A program made the translations under genes and the position numbers. DNA of 30,431 nt from a virus: positions 1 to 30,431 of IMG/VR virus record IMGVR_UViG_3300035701_000190; one strand, 5' to 3'. Shown here piece after piece: positions 12,602-20,178 of this stretch. Numbering within the stretch: the stretch's first letter is position 1; every line of letters starts with the position of its first letter. The notes below the pieces were generated by a model that ran no database searches, had not been told where the DNA came from, and saw only the letters and a list, made by a program, of their open reading frames with translations.

Positions 12602-13363
12602 GTGACTAAGGGATTAGATAGTTTGTTTAAGAAGGGTGAGGGGAGTACCCGACAGGGGGAACGAACTCAGAGTTACCAAAGGAATCTCTACCTCAAGAAT
12701 GATGGAGATATGGCACGGATTAGATTCCTTACTGAGGCGGAGGATATGGAGACTGTACATTCCCATGCCATCAAGTACACGAGTGGTGGCAAGACCATGT
12801 ACTCAGAGAGGTACTGTGTTGGTCCAAATAACGGATGCAAGTACTGTGCCGATGGACTCAAGTACACCTCCAAGTGGAATGCCTGGGTATACGTCTATGA
12901 GACCTACTCGATGGTTCCATCAAAGGGGAGTGAGGCTATGCAGTCTGCTGATGGGAAAACTACAGCCTACGTAACTAAAGTTAATCAGGTGATGCTCCTA
13001 CGACAGGGGCGTGGCAAGGATGACTACATAATTACCAAGCTCAAGAATCTCAGACAGAAGTATGGTACTCTGTTGGACAGGGACTACGATTACACCATGA
13101 GTAAGGGTAAGGATAGTAGATCCTATGACTTCATGCCCAATGATCCAACTCAGTTTTCTATTAGGGCTGAAGCACCCTACGAGGTAGAGGCAGCGGCTAA
13201 GGCATATCCATACACACCAGAGGACACAAAGAAGGAAGTGGTAAAGGCATCTCTTCAACCTGTTGAGCAACCTAAGACAGAGCTGTTATCGAAGTCTGAC
13301 CCTCTCCCCCTTAAGTCCAGGCAGCTATACCAGAGCCTGTTTGGTAAGAAGGAAGATAAGTAA
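12602..13363 (+). CDS. Probable phage single-stranded-DNA-binding protein
   Basis: A 253-residue protein starting at GTG 12602 after GAAGGAGG. The basic N-terminus (GLDSLFKKGEG) is followed by a strand-rich domain beginning ARIRFLTE. A probable zinc site is made by His53/His55, Cys72, Cys79 and Cys82 (NGCKYC). Later segments carry aromatic residues (KWNAWVYVYETY) and a basic stretch (ITKLKNLRQKYG) that could bind DNA, and the end is flexible and Pro/Lys-rich. This layout, with zinc knuckle inside an OB-like domain, is common in phage ssDNA-binding proteins of the gp32-like type. The place between sigma factor, primase and polymerase agrees. I assign it by context and layout, not by a specific signature. 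It shares its stop with the next start (TAATG). Confidence 0.5.
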   Translation: MTKGLDSLFKKGEGSTRQGERTQSYQRNLYLKNDGDMARIRFLTEAEDMETVHSHAIKYTSGGKTMYSERYCVGPNNGCKYCADGLKYTSKWNAWVYVYETYSMVPSKGSEAMQSADGKTTAYVTKVNQVMLLRQGRGKDDYIITKLKNLRQKYGTLLDRDYDYTMSKGKDSRSYDFMPNDPTQFSIRAEAPYEVEAAAKAYPYTPEDTKKEVVKASLQPVEQPKTELLSKSDPLPLKSRQLYQSLFGKKEDK

Positions 13364-14103
13364 TGAAGATTGGTACTGATATTAACGTGACCATACCAGT
13401 TGGTGACACGAACGAACGTGATAAGAAATGGGTTAAGGTTGGTATTAACATGGCAGAGATTGATCTTGATGGAAGCATTACTGATCAGCTAACTCAGGCG
13501 AGGTCTGCTATAACGCAGAGTCTAGATGCCTCTAGTGACATGGTATACGAAAGACTGCAGGAACTTACTGGAGAAAGACCAGCTGTTCAGAGGCCAGTAG
13601 ATAAGGCTATGGAAGATATCAATGAGACGTTGGGGGAATTGGCAATTATAGTGTCAAATCTCAAGAAGATTATTGGGGCTCACCTTGAGGAGCATGAGAC
13701 TACTATGCCGCAGACTGATCTTCCACTGGTCCCCTTTGATACAGTGGAAACTATGGGGACTGCTGAGGAACGCGAGACTATACAGGAACAACCAGTCCTT
13801 ACGTTGGCCCCATCGGTATTGATCAAGGGCACTGAGACTGACGACACTAGTAATTACCCACCATCTGAGACACCTACTCCTGCCCCAAAGAAGAGAGGTC
13901 GTAAGCCTGGGTCAAAGAATAAGGATAAGGTAGTCGCGCAGAAAACTCTTCTCAAGAGTCTGGCTGAGGAACCTAAGCCTGAGGTTAAACATATTTGTCA
14001 AACATGTCGGAAGGAGTTCGCTACTATCACTGAGTTAGTGAATCATCATATTACTGAGCATAAGAATAAGTCGAGTATTGGTATTGACATAGCGAATTTG
14101 TAG
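13363..14103 (+). CDS. Coiled-coil protein with AT-hook-like stretch and C2H2 zinc finger
   Basis: A 246-residue protein starting at ATG 13363 and overlapping the previous stop. The N-terminal 45 residues (INVTIPVGD...) look like a small beta domain. A helical region (about 50-105) follows, then a Pro/Thr-rich linker. KKRGRKPGSKNK (around residue 175) resembles an AT-hook. The end is a classical C2H2 finger with Cys212, Cys215, His228 and His233. DNA binding is therefore likely. Its partner gene upstream encodes the probable ssDNA-binding protein, so it may act at replication forks or as a loader. Exact role unknown. Confidence 0.62.
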   Translation: MKIGTDINVTIPVGDTNERDKKWVKVGINMAEIDLDGSITDQLTQARSAITQSLDASSDMVYERLQELTGERPAVQRPVDKAMEDINETLGELAIIVSNLKKIIGAHLEEHETTMPQTDLPLVPFDTVETMGTAEERETIQEQPVLTLAPSVLIKGTETDDTSNYPPSETPTPAPKKRGRKPGSKNKDKVVAQKTLLKSLAEEPKPEVKHICQTCRKEFATITELVNHHITEHKNKSSIGIDIANL

Positions 14104-14115
14104 GAGGGGAAGTAA

Positions 14116-14361
14116 GTGTTTTATAGAGAGGCAGCAGTACAGGTTAAGTCTATTTCTGTGTCTGGTATGTTTGGATTCTCGTTCGATAGTATGGGACTTG
14201 GTTTCCATTCCCATATCGTGAGGTATCCTAAGCATAGTTTCTTCATGGCTCATGTTGGCCCTGTGAACTTTGGTGCTGGTGCATTCAAGGTGCCATCTGT
14301 GCAGGATGTAGATGATCTGTTTACACAGATGCAGAAGCAGTTTGAAACCCAGCAGAAGTAG
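14116..14361 (+). CDS. Small hypothetical protein
   Basis: An 81-residue protein starting at GTG 14116 after TAGGAGGGG. The N-terminal part (AAVQVKSISVSGMFGFSFDS) is strand-rich and the C-terminus (VDDLFTQMQKQFETQQK) is a charged helix. The motif HSHIVRYPKHSFFMAHVG places several His residues close together. No family is recognised. It sits between the zinc-finger protein and the polymerase. Confidence 0.55.
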   Translation: MFYREAAVQVKSISVSGMFGFSFDSMGLGFHSHIVRYPKHSFFMAHVGPVNFGAGAFKVPSVQDVDDLFTQMQKQFETQQK

Positions 14362-14374
14362 TCTTGTACCTAAG

Positions 14375-14452
14375 GTGGTAAGGTATAGTACTGTCAAGTA
14401 TGGAACTGATATGTGTCATCAATGTGGTTGTATTGTCTCTAAACAGAAGTGA
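14375..14452 (+). CDS. Probable zinc microprotein coupled to the polymerase gene
   Basis: A frame open from at least 14312 ends at TGA 14450-14452 and encodes KYGTDMCHQCGCIVSKQK at its C-terminus. CHQCGC gives a tight Cys cluster. Its TGA overlaps the polymerase GTG start (GTGA), the coupling geometry used all over this genome, which supports translation. The start is uncertain: GTG 14375 (25 residues) or ATG 14312 (46 residues, with AGGA upstream, overlapping the previous gene). Confidence 0.42.
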   Translation: MVRYSTVKYGTDMCHQCGCIVSKQK

Positions 14453-17400
14453 GAGTGATAGAAATTTTCTGCACCAAATGTCAACTTTACAAGTCCTCTA
14501 AGATCAACAACATTGACGGATGGGGTGATCTTGCCTCCAAGATTCTCATTCTTGGTGAGTCTCCTGGTGAGCAGGAGGAGAGGGATGGCATCCCATTTGT
14601 TGGTGATGCTGGAAAGAAGCTATGGGAGATCCTTGCTAAGTTTGGTGTTACAAGAGATCAGTGTCGTATCGTTAACGTGTTGGGTTGCAGACCCAATAAG
14701 AAGGATAAGAGTCTAGATCTTCTGTCTTGTATCCCACTATGTAGGGAAAACTTCCTTAAGAAGATAGGGGGATGCAATCCTGATATCGTGATCACGTTAG
14801 GGGACCCAGCCCTATTTGCAGTCACTGGTGAAACAAAGATATCTAAACACCGTGGTCTGCATACCTGGGATCAATTCCCCAATGCTAAGGTAGTCTCCAC
14901 TTATCATCCTGCGTACCTACTCTACAGTCACAACCCCACGGCTCAGTCAGATGTGATGGAAGACCTTTCATTAGTCTTTGGTAAGAAGGCTGAGACTGCA
15001 CACTACTACGTGTTAGGGCCAGGGGAAGATCTAACTACTCTCCTGAAGGAAGTTGAATCTAAAGGTTCCTACAGTCTGGATATTGAAACTACATCCCTTG
15101 ACTGGATGTCGGCTAGAATACTATGCGGAGCAGTCTGTCTTGAGCCCTACACTTCCTATACCATTCCTCTACTTGGTAGGTATGCTGCTGATATCTGGAC
15201 CCAGGACGACTTCAACATGGTCGTAAAGTTCTTTCAGAGATTACTATCCATAGAAGCCAGTGTCTGTGGGGATAACATCAAGTTTGATTTCAAATGCCTT
15301 AAGTTTTATGGGGCGGAGTTAAATCCTAAGTCCTTCATTTGGAGTAACGACCTAGCTCATCATTTGATTAGGGAAGAAGATCCACATTCTTTGGATTATC
15401 TAACTTCCCAATATACTGACATGCCACTGTATAAGGACAACTTCCTGAAGCTAGTGGCACAGAATAGTAAGAGAGGCAAAAAGGATTTCTCTGCCCCGCC
15501 AGAAAAAGATCTGTGGATCTACAATGCTAAGGATGCAGATGCCCAGTTGAGAGTTGCTAGAGCACTGTACCCATTGGTCAAAGCAGAGGGATTGTTGGAA
15601 CTGTATGGGACTTTCACGGAGCCCCTTATTCATCAGACGATGGAGTGGGAGATTCATGGTGTCCTAATTGATGTGCCCCTTATGACTCAGGTGAAGACAC
15701 AGCTGCAGGGAGAGAACACAGTCCTAGCTAATGAGATTCGAACTGAGGTTAGCTTACCTGAATTGAACATCGGAAGTGACCAGCAGGTAGCGGATCTTTT
15801 GTTCAATCAAATAGGATTGGAATCCCTTAAGAAGACTAAGGGTAAGAAGAACTCAGTATCTGATAAGGAAGTTCTGATCAAGTATGATGACATTCCTTTG
15901 GTTCATAATATTAGGAACTATCGAAAGAGAAAGACTCTTATCTCGCTGGTAGGCGGGAGCGCGAAGGGCATCCCTAGATTTCTTGATAAGAACAGTAGGG
16001 TACATCCTGAGGCTAAGATTGGTAGGGCCAAGACTGGGAGAGTCACCTACGGAAAACCTACCCTACAAAACATTCCTGACACTAAGTCAATGAGAGGAAT
16101 GATCAAGGCTCCTGAGGGATATTCAATTCTCTCTGGGGACTACTGCTTAGAGGAAGATACTCTTATACAGGTTCCTGGTGGGGATGTACCTATTAAGGAC
16201 ATTAGACCAGGAGACCTAGTAATAAGCTGGAATAAACTCCACTGTCTATCTAAAGTTCTGGCCGTAAGGGATATGGGGTTGCAGCCCTGCTACTATGTCG
16301 GGTTGGACAACGAGAGATCTTTTATTGCGTCTGAGGATCACAAAATGCAGTTAAAATACTGCGGTGGTATGGTAGACCCTGATACTAGGTTAATAAGAGT
16401 TAAAGATCTTGTGGTAGGGGATTCTCTACATCCGTCTAATAGGTCTGTATTTGAAGGTAGAGAGCACTATGGCAGGACTAGTATAAATACTATGGTTAGA
16501 AACTATTATGGGGTCAAGGTAGTACATCACAAGGATGATAATCCATTAAATAATAACCCCTCTAACTGGGAGTTAGGGTGGAGTTCCTCTCAGCATAATA
16601 GTTACCATGCAGCTAGGCAAAATGGTTCTCAATGGGGCGGAAAAGCAGGGAAACACAGAAGTTATGAAGGATGCGGTAATCCCAATTACGGTAAACATGA
16701 GCATAGTCATATAGAGCAGTGCCTGACTTGTGGGGAGCAATTTAGAGTGCCTAATAGTCAGGGAATCAAAGATTCAGGTTATTGTAGTTCTAAGTGCTAT
16801 CATAGCAGTAGAAAAAAAGACAACCATAAAGTGGTATCAAAAGTTTTCGTCGGGCTTAGAAGATGCTTTGACATAGAGGTAGAGAATACTCATAGATTCT
16901 GTCTATCAGCGGGGGTAGTGTCTCATAATTGTCAAATAGAGCTATATATTGCTGCACTGATGAGTCACGATGACGCTATGCTAGCGGCAGTAAGGGATGA
17001 TCTACATAACTACGTGGCTATCAATGTCTTGCATTCCCCGACACACATAGACGAAGGCACGAGAAAAGTGATGGCTGACCCACTATTTCGTAAGAAGGCG
17101 AAGACGTTAAACTTTGGCGTGTGCTTGCCTATGTCAGATGAAATGTTAACTAGAGGCGGATGGAAGAAATATGGCGAAGTATATATCGGAGACGTCATTC
17201 TAGGCTATAATATGTTATCTGGACGAAACGAATGGACAACAGTAGAGGATATTATCTATAACGAGTCCACTCCTATGGTGGAATTCGGCAATGCGAATAC
17301 CAAACTCAAATGCTCGATAGGACATCGGTGGGTTGATAATCATAGGCATACTGGTCTTCCTAAGAGATTAGGAGCTTACTCTAGGTACTATCTTAAAAAG

Positions 17401-18717
17401 CTGTCTGCTGTTGAGGATATTGATGTCGAGTCTAATTTAATTCTGGCATCTCACTCTGACGGAGGAAACTCAGATGTAACAGAAAACGAGGCTGCTATAA
17501 TAGCGTGGCTAATGACAGATGGTAGTATAAAAGGAAACAGCAATACTATTTGGCAAAAGAAAGACAATTTCTGCAGGCATATAGAATGGCTGCTGGATCA
17601 AGAAGATGCGCTAGCTAGTATATATGTTATGTCTAGTGGCGTACTTGGTTATCATCTTACTAGTAGCTACTCTAAGTACCTATGGAATAAGTCTGGTTTG
17701 AATAATGTTACGTTAGACCAATTTATTCTATCATTGAATGAAAAATCTAGGGGAGCTTTCTTGCTGAATGCGTATTATGCTGAGGGAACAGTCTGCAAAA
17801 AGAATAAAAGCAGGGTAATCACTCAAAATGCAGGAGAGCTACTTGACGCTATTAAGCTAGCTGCCTTCTTAGAGGGGTATTTTGTGTCCCAACATAGGAA
17901 TCCGAATAATAGATACCCGTTGTCTACAAGCCAGAAAATAATACTTAGTGATCCAATACTCACTGGGCAAAAGATCAAACTACGAACCTGTGGTTTGGAA
18001 CCTTCCTGGTGCGTGCGTACTGGGTTAGGAACAGTAATAGCCAGGTCAGACAAGTATATGTTTATAACTGGAAACTGCTATGGGGAGACAGAGTGGGGTT
18101 TAAGTAAAAGTATGCCCTGTTCTAAGGATGAAGCCATCGAGTACATAGCTGGATTCTACCGTAGGTTCCCAATGTGGAAGCGCTTTACGGAGGAGATAGC
18201 CAACCAAGTCTACACTAGGAATTATGTTGAGGATATCTATGGGAGGAGGAGACATATCCATCTAACACCGGAGATGTCTCCAATGCAAAGAGCTGCTCTC
18301 CTACGAGAGGCAGTTAACCAACCTATTCAAGGTACAGCAACTGACATCCTGCACTTTGCAGCTATGCGCGTACATAAGAGATTTAAGGAAGAGTTCGGCA
18401 GGGGACTAGCTACTGTCCTCTTTACTCACCATGATGCTATTGTGTGTGAGGTTAGGAATGATGTGCTAGACAGGGCTAAGTATATTATGCTAGAGGAAAT
18501 GCTTAGGCCAATTCCTCAGTTAGGCAACTTCGTTCCTGTAGTGGACCCCGTAACAGGCCCATGCTGGTTTAGTAAGAATGATGATGCTTTTGCGTTAGAA
18601 GAAGCGGAGGTTTTAGATGCCGAAGAAGATGAAGAAGACGAAGACAATACAACCGGAGAAGAAGTCGGAAACGAACAGTCTGGAGGAGATAACGAAGTAT
18701 CTGAAGTCAGCTCTTAA
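14449..18717 (+). CDS. Uracil-DNA glycosylase / 3'-5' exonuclease / family A DNA polymerase fusion with two inteins
   Basis: A 1422-codon precursor starting at GTG 14449; without inteins the protein is 842 residues. Residues 1-180 are a family-4-type uracil-DNA glycosylase: Cys8, Cys11, Cys80 and Cys94/98 as Fe-S cluster ligands, GESPGEQEE at 36-44 and HPAYLL at 153-158. The 3'-5' exonuclease follows, with Asp211 and Glu213 (DIET), Asp280 (NIKFD) and Tyr358/Asp362 (YNAKD). The polymerase part keeps motif A (SGDY before the first intein, CQIEL after), motif B (KTLNFGV before the second, CYGETEWGLS after) and motif C (HHDAIV, Asp1329). In motif C the Glu that usually follows Asp is Ala. The C-terminal tail is extremely acidic and overlaps recA by 101 bases. 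The enzyme is probably the phage replicase. Fusing a glycosylase would let it deal with uracil ahead of or behind synthesis; that is inference. Confidence 0.9.
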   Translation: MRVIEIFCTKCQLYKSSKINNIDGWGDLASKILILGESPGEQEERDGIPFVGDAGKKLWEILAKFGVTRDQCRIVNVLGCRPNKKDKSLDLLSCIPLCRENFLKKIGGCNPDIVITLGDPALFAVTGETKISKHRGLHTWDQFPNAKVVSTYHPAYLLYSHNPTAQSDVMEDLSLVFGKKAETAHYYVLGPGEDLTTLLKEVESKGSYSLDIETTSLDWMSARILCGAVCLEPYTSYTIPLLGRYAADIWTQDDFNMVVKFFQRLLSIEASVCGDNIKFDFKCLKFYGAELNPKSFIWSNDLAHHLIREEDPHSLDYLTSQYTDMPLYKDNFLKLVAQNSKRGKKDFSAPPEKDLWIYNAKDADAQLRVARALYPLVKAEGLLELYGTFTEPLIHQTMEWEIHGVLIDVPLMTQVKTQLQGENTVLANEIRTEVSLPELNIGSDQQVADLLFNQIGLESLKKTKGKKNSVSDKEVLIKYDDIPLVHNIRNYRKRKTLISLVGGSAKGIPRFLDKNSRVHPEAKIGRAKTGRVTYGKPTLQNIPDTKSMRGMIKAPEGYSILSGDYCLEEDTLIQVPGGDVPIKDIRPGDLVISWNKLHCLSKVLAVRDMGLQPCYYVGLDNERSFIASEDHKMQLKYCGGMVDPDTRLIRVKDLVVGDSLHPSNRSVFEGREHYGRTSINTMVRNYYGVKVVHHKDDNPLNNNPSNWELGWSSSQHNSYHAARQNGSQWGGKAGKHRSYEGCGNPNYGKHEHSHIEQCLTCGEQFRVPNSQGIKDSGYCSSKCYHSSRKKDNHKVVSKVFVGLRRCFDIEVENTHRFCLSAGVVSHNCQIELYIAALMSHDDAMLAAVRDDLHNYVAINVLHSPTHIDEGTRKVMADPLFRKKAKTLNFGVCLPMSDEMLTRGGWKKYGEVYIGDVILGYNMLSGRNEWTTVEDIIYNESTPMVEFGNANTKLKCSIGHRWVDNHRHTGLPKRLGAYSRYYLKKLSAVEDIDVESNLILASHSDGGNSDVTENEAAIIAWLMTDGSIKGNSNTIWQKKDNFCRHIEWLLDQEDALASIYVMSSGVLGYHLTSSYSKYLWNKSGLNNVTLDQFILSLNEKSRGAFLLNAYYAEGTVCKKNKSRVITQNAGELLDAIKLAAFLEGYFVSQHRNPNNRYPLSTSQKIILSDPILTGQKIKLRTCGLEPSWCVRTGLGTVIARSDKYMFITGNCYGETEWGLSKSMPCSKDEAIEYIAGFYRRFPMWKRFTEEIANQVYTRNYVEDIYGRRRHIHLTPEMSPMQRAALLREAVNQPIQGTATDILHFAAMRVHKRFKEEFGRGLATVLFTHHDAIVCEVRNDVLDRAKYIMLEEMLRPIPQLGNFVPVVDPVTGPCWFSKNDDAFALEEAEVLDAEEDEEDEDNTTGEEVGNEQSGGDNEVSEVSS
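16144..16929 (+). mobile_element. Intein 1 of the DNA polymerase (HNH type), in motif A
   Basis: A 262-residue intein at precursor residues 566-827. It starts with Cys (CLEEDTLI), has an N3-type block (ASEDHKM) and ends with VVSHN, the canonical His-Asn, before an extein Cys. Its endonuclease carries an HNH-type region: HHKDDNPLNNNPSNWELG starts at residue 693, followed by a zinc-type segment (CLTCGEQF, CSSKCY). The insertion splits motif A between Tyr565 and the next extein residue, beside the catalytic Asp564. The +1 extein residue is Cys where most polymerases have Ser. Confidence 0.9.
17122..18075 (+). mobile_element. Intein 2 of the DNA polymerase (LAGLIDADG type), in motif B
   Basis: A 318-residue intein at residues 892-1209. 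It starts CLPMSDEML and includes the block-B-like KLKCSIGHRW. The endonuclease motifs are IIAWLMTDGSI (about 1017-1027) and LLNAYYAEGTV (about 1105-1115). It ends FITGN before extein Cys1210. The penultimate residue is Gly in place of the usual His. It interrupts the O-helix/motif B loop NFGV-CYGE, the nucleotide-binding part of family A polymerases. Only 64 extein residues separate the two inteins. Confidence 0.9.
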
Positions 18718-19663
18718 GAATGCTGATGTCATGGTAGGTAGTGACCCTTCCCTATCAATTCAACGAATTTCGACGGGGATCAGACAGTTTGATGATATAC
18801 TTGGGGGAGGTCTACCCAAGGGCAGAATTACGATATTTCATGGGGAGGAGTCCAGTGGAAAGTCTTTACTATCTTATCTATGTATCGCTGCTGCTCAGAG
18901 GCAAGGGCTAGTACCAGGATTGGTAGATGTAGAACACTCGTTTGATCCGGTATGGGCACAGGTCTTAGGGATTGATACTAGTAAGTTGATCATAGTTACC
19001 ACCTATACAGGAGAGGATGCATTATCTGCTGCTGAAGAGATGGTTAAGGCAGGAGTAGGAATGGTAGTCCTAGATAGTATCGCAGCTCTACTCCCCACGG
19101 CAGAGGATGAAAGTGCTATGGGAGATCAGAGTATTGGTCTACAACCCAGAATGTTGAATAAGGGGTTGAGGAGAATTACTCAGTCAGCCAATAAGAATGG
19201 AACGGTAATGCTTCTGATCAATCAAGTTAGGGATACGATAGGTAGATTCCCAGGTCTGTCTGGTGTGACAATGCCTGGTGGTAGGGCACAGAAGCATCAT
19301 GCCTCTATCAATGTAAACATAAGTAGGGGACCATCAATCAAAGAAACAGTTAAGGATAAGGACATTAAGATCGGCTACATCATTAGGATGACGACGGTTA
19401 AGAACAAGACATTCCATCCTGTCCTAACATGTGAGTTACCGTTTCTATTTAATGGCAAGCTTGACCTAGAGAAGATGGTTGCTCTCAGAGCTATAGAGTT
19501 AGGGGTAATTAAGAATAGCAAGGGGTATACTTATGAATACCCAGCATTCCCAGATGGTAGGTTGTTGGGAAAAAAGGGATGCATTGATTTTATCACCGAA
19601 CATCCAGAGGTATACGAGGAACTTGCTAAACTAGTTGAAGAGGCAGAGAATAATGATAACTAG
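18617..19663 (+). CDS. recA: RecA-family recombinase
   Basis: A 348-residue protein. ATG 18617 has a strong site (GGAGGTTTT) and lies inside the polymerase gene, overlapping its last 101 bases. Walker A is GEESSGKS (76-83). DVEHSFDP matches the RecA DAEHALDP region, VVLDSIAAL is Walker B, and LLINQVRDTIG plus MPGGRAQKHHAS resemble the L2/core region. The N-terminus (PKKMKKTKT) is rich in lysine. It should form filaments on ssDNA for strand exchange and repair, alongside the nucleases and the RuvC-like resolvase downstream. The C-terminus is acidic, as in bacterial RecA. Confidence 0.92.
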   Translation: MPKKMKKTKTIQPEKKSETNSLEEITKYLKSALKNADVMVGSDPSLSIQRISTGIRQFDDILGGGLPKGRITIFHGEESSGKSLLSYLCIAAAQRQGLVPGLVDVEHSFDPVWAQVLGIDTSKLIIVTTYTGEDALSAAEEMVKAGVGMVVLDSIAALLPTAEDESAMGDQSIGLQPRMLNKGLRRITQSANKNGTVMLLINQVRDTIGRFPGLSGVTMPGGRAQKHHASINVNISRGPSIKETVKDKDIKIGYIIRMTTVKNKTFHPVLTCELPFLFNGKLDLEKMVALRAIELGVIKNSKGYTYEYPAFPDGRLLGKKGCIDFITEHPEVYEELAKLVEEAENNDN

Positions 19664-20000
19664 CCAAGCTCAGAGGAAGCTACTGAGGTTAATTAATGAA
19701 GTTGGATTTGAGGTAGACTCCGAAGTTGCAGTTGGTCCCTATTCCTTAGACTGCTATTGCTTCGAGTCCCATACAGGATTTGAGTTAGATAGCAAGTACA
19801 CTCATATGTCCAAGAAGAGGGATAAGAAGAGAGACGATTGGATATGGGAGAACTATAGGATACCCATTTGCCGAGTTGATGAGACCGAGTTGGAAGACGA
19901 GGAGGCGGTTAAGGCAAAGCTGCTGAGGTTCATGGAGATATGGAATGATGGGAAATGGAGGCGCGGGGCATTCATTCCCCGCAGTTATGGTGAAATATAG
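19653..20000 (+). CDS. Putative PD-(D/E)XK endonuclease (Vsr/DUF559-like)
   Basis: A 115-residue protein starting at ATG 19653, which overlaps the recA stop by 11 bases. YSLDCYCFESHTGFELDSKY supplies an Asp, a Glu and an Asp-x-Lys-type end, in the layout D...ExD. RDKKRDDWIWENYRIPICRV then gives the usual helix plus strand of DUF559/Vsr-type nucleases. The spacing is compact. It could act as a nickase or structure-specific nuclease in recombination. The match is by fold pattern, so the precise family is uncertain. Confidence 0.58.
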   Translation: MITSQAQRKLLRLINEVGFEVDSEVAVGPYSLDCYCFESHTGFELDSKYTHMSKKRDKKRDDWIWENYRIPICRVDETELEDEEAVKAKLLRFMEIWNDGKWRRGAFIPRSYGEI

Positions 20001-20178
20001 GGACGAGCACTGGTACAGGATAGTAGCTCCACATTTTGTAGCAGCTATTACAGTGACTGATGGATTCGTAGATGAGGCTGCTCCTATATTGGGCTGGTCT
20101 ATTGGATGGCATCGTGATAGGTTCTTTGAGTACTGCAAGGCTAGGAATTGGAATGTCGAAATGCTAGGGGGACTATAA
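19987..20178 (+). CDS. Small aromatic-rich hypothetical protein
   Basis: A 63-residue protein starting at ATG 19987, in the last codons of the nuclease gene; an earlier in-frame ATG at 19945 lies well inside that gene. The sequence is compact, with KYRDEHWYRIVAPHFVAAI, then APILGWSIGWHRDRFFEYCK. Similar short proteins with a conserved H-W-Y-R-I-V-x-P-H-F pattern occur in phage replication modules, from memory. Its stop is shared with the next ATG (TAATG). Function unknown. Confidence 0.6.
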   Translation: MVKYRDEHWYRIVAPHFVAAITVTDGFVDEAAPILGWSIGWHRDRFFEYCKARNWNVEMLGGL

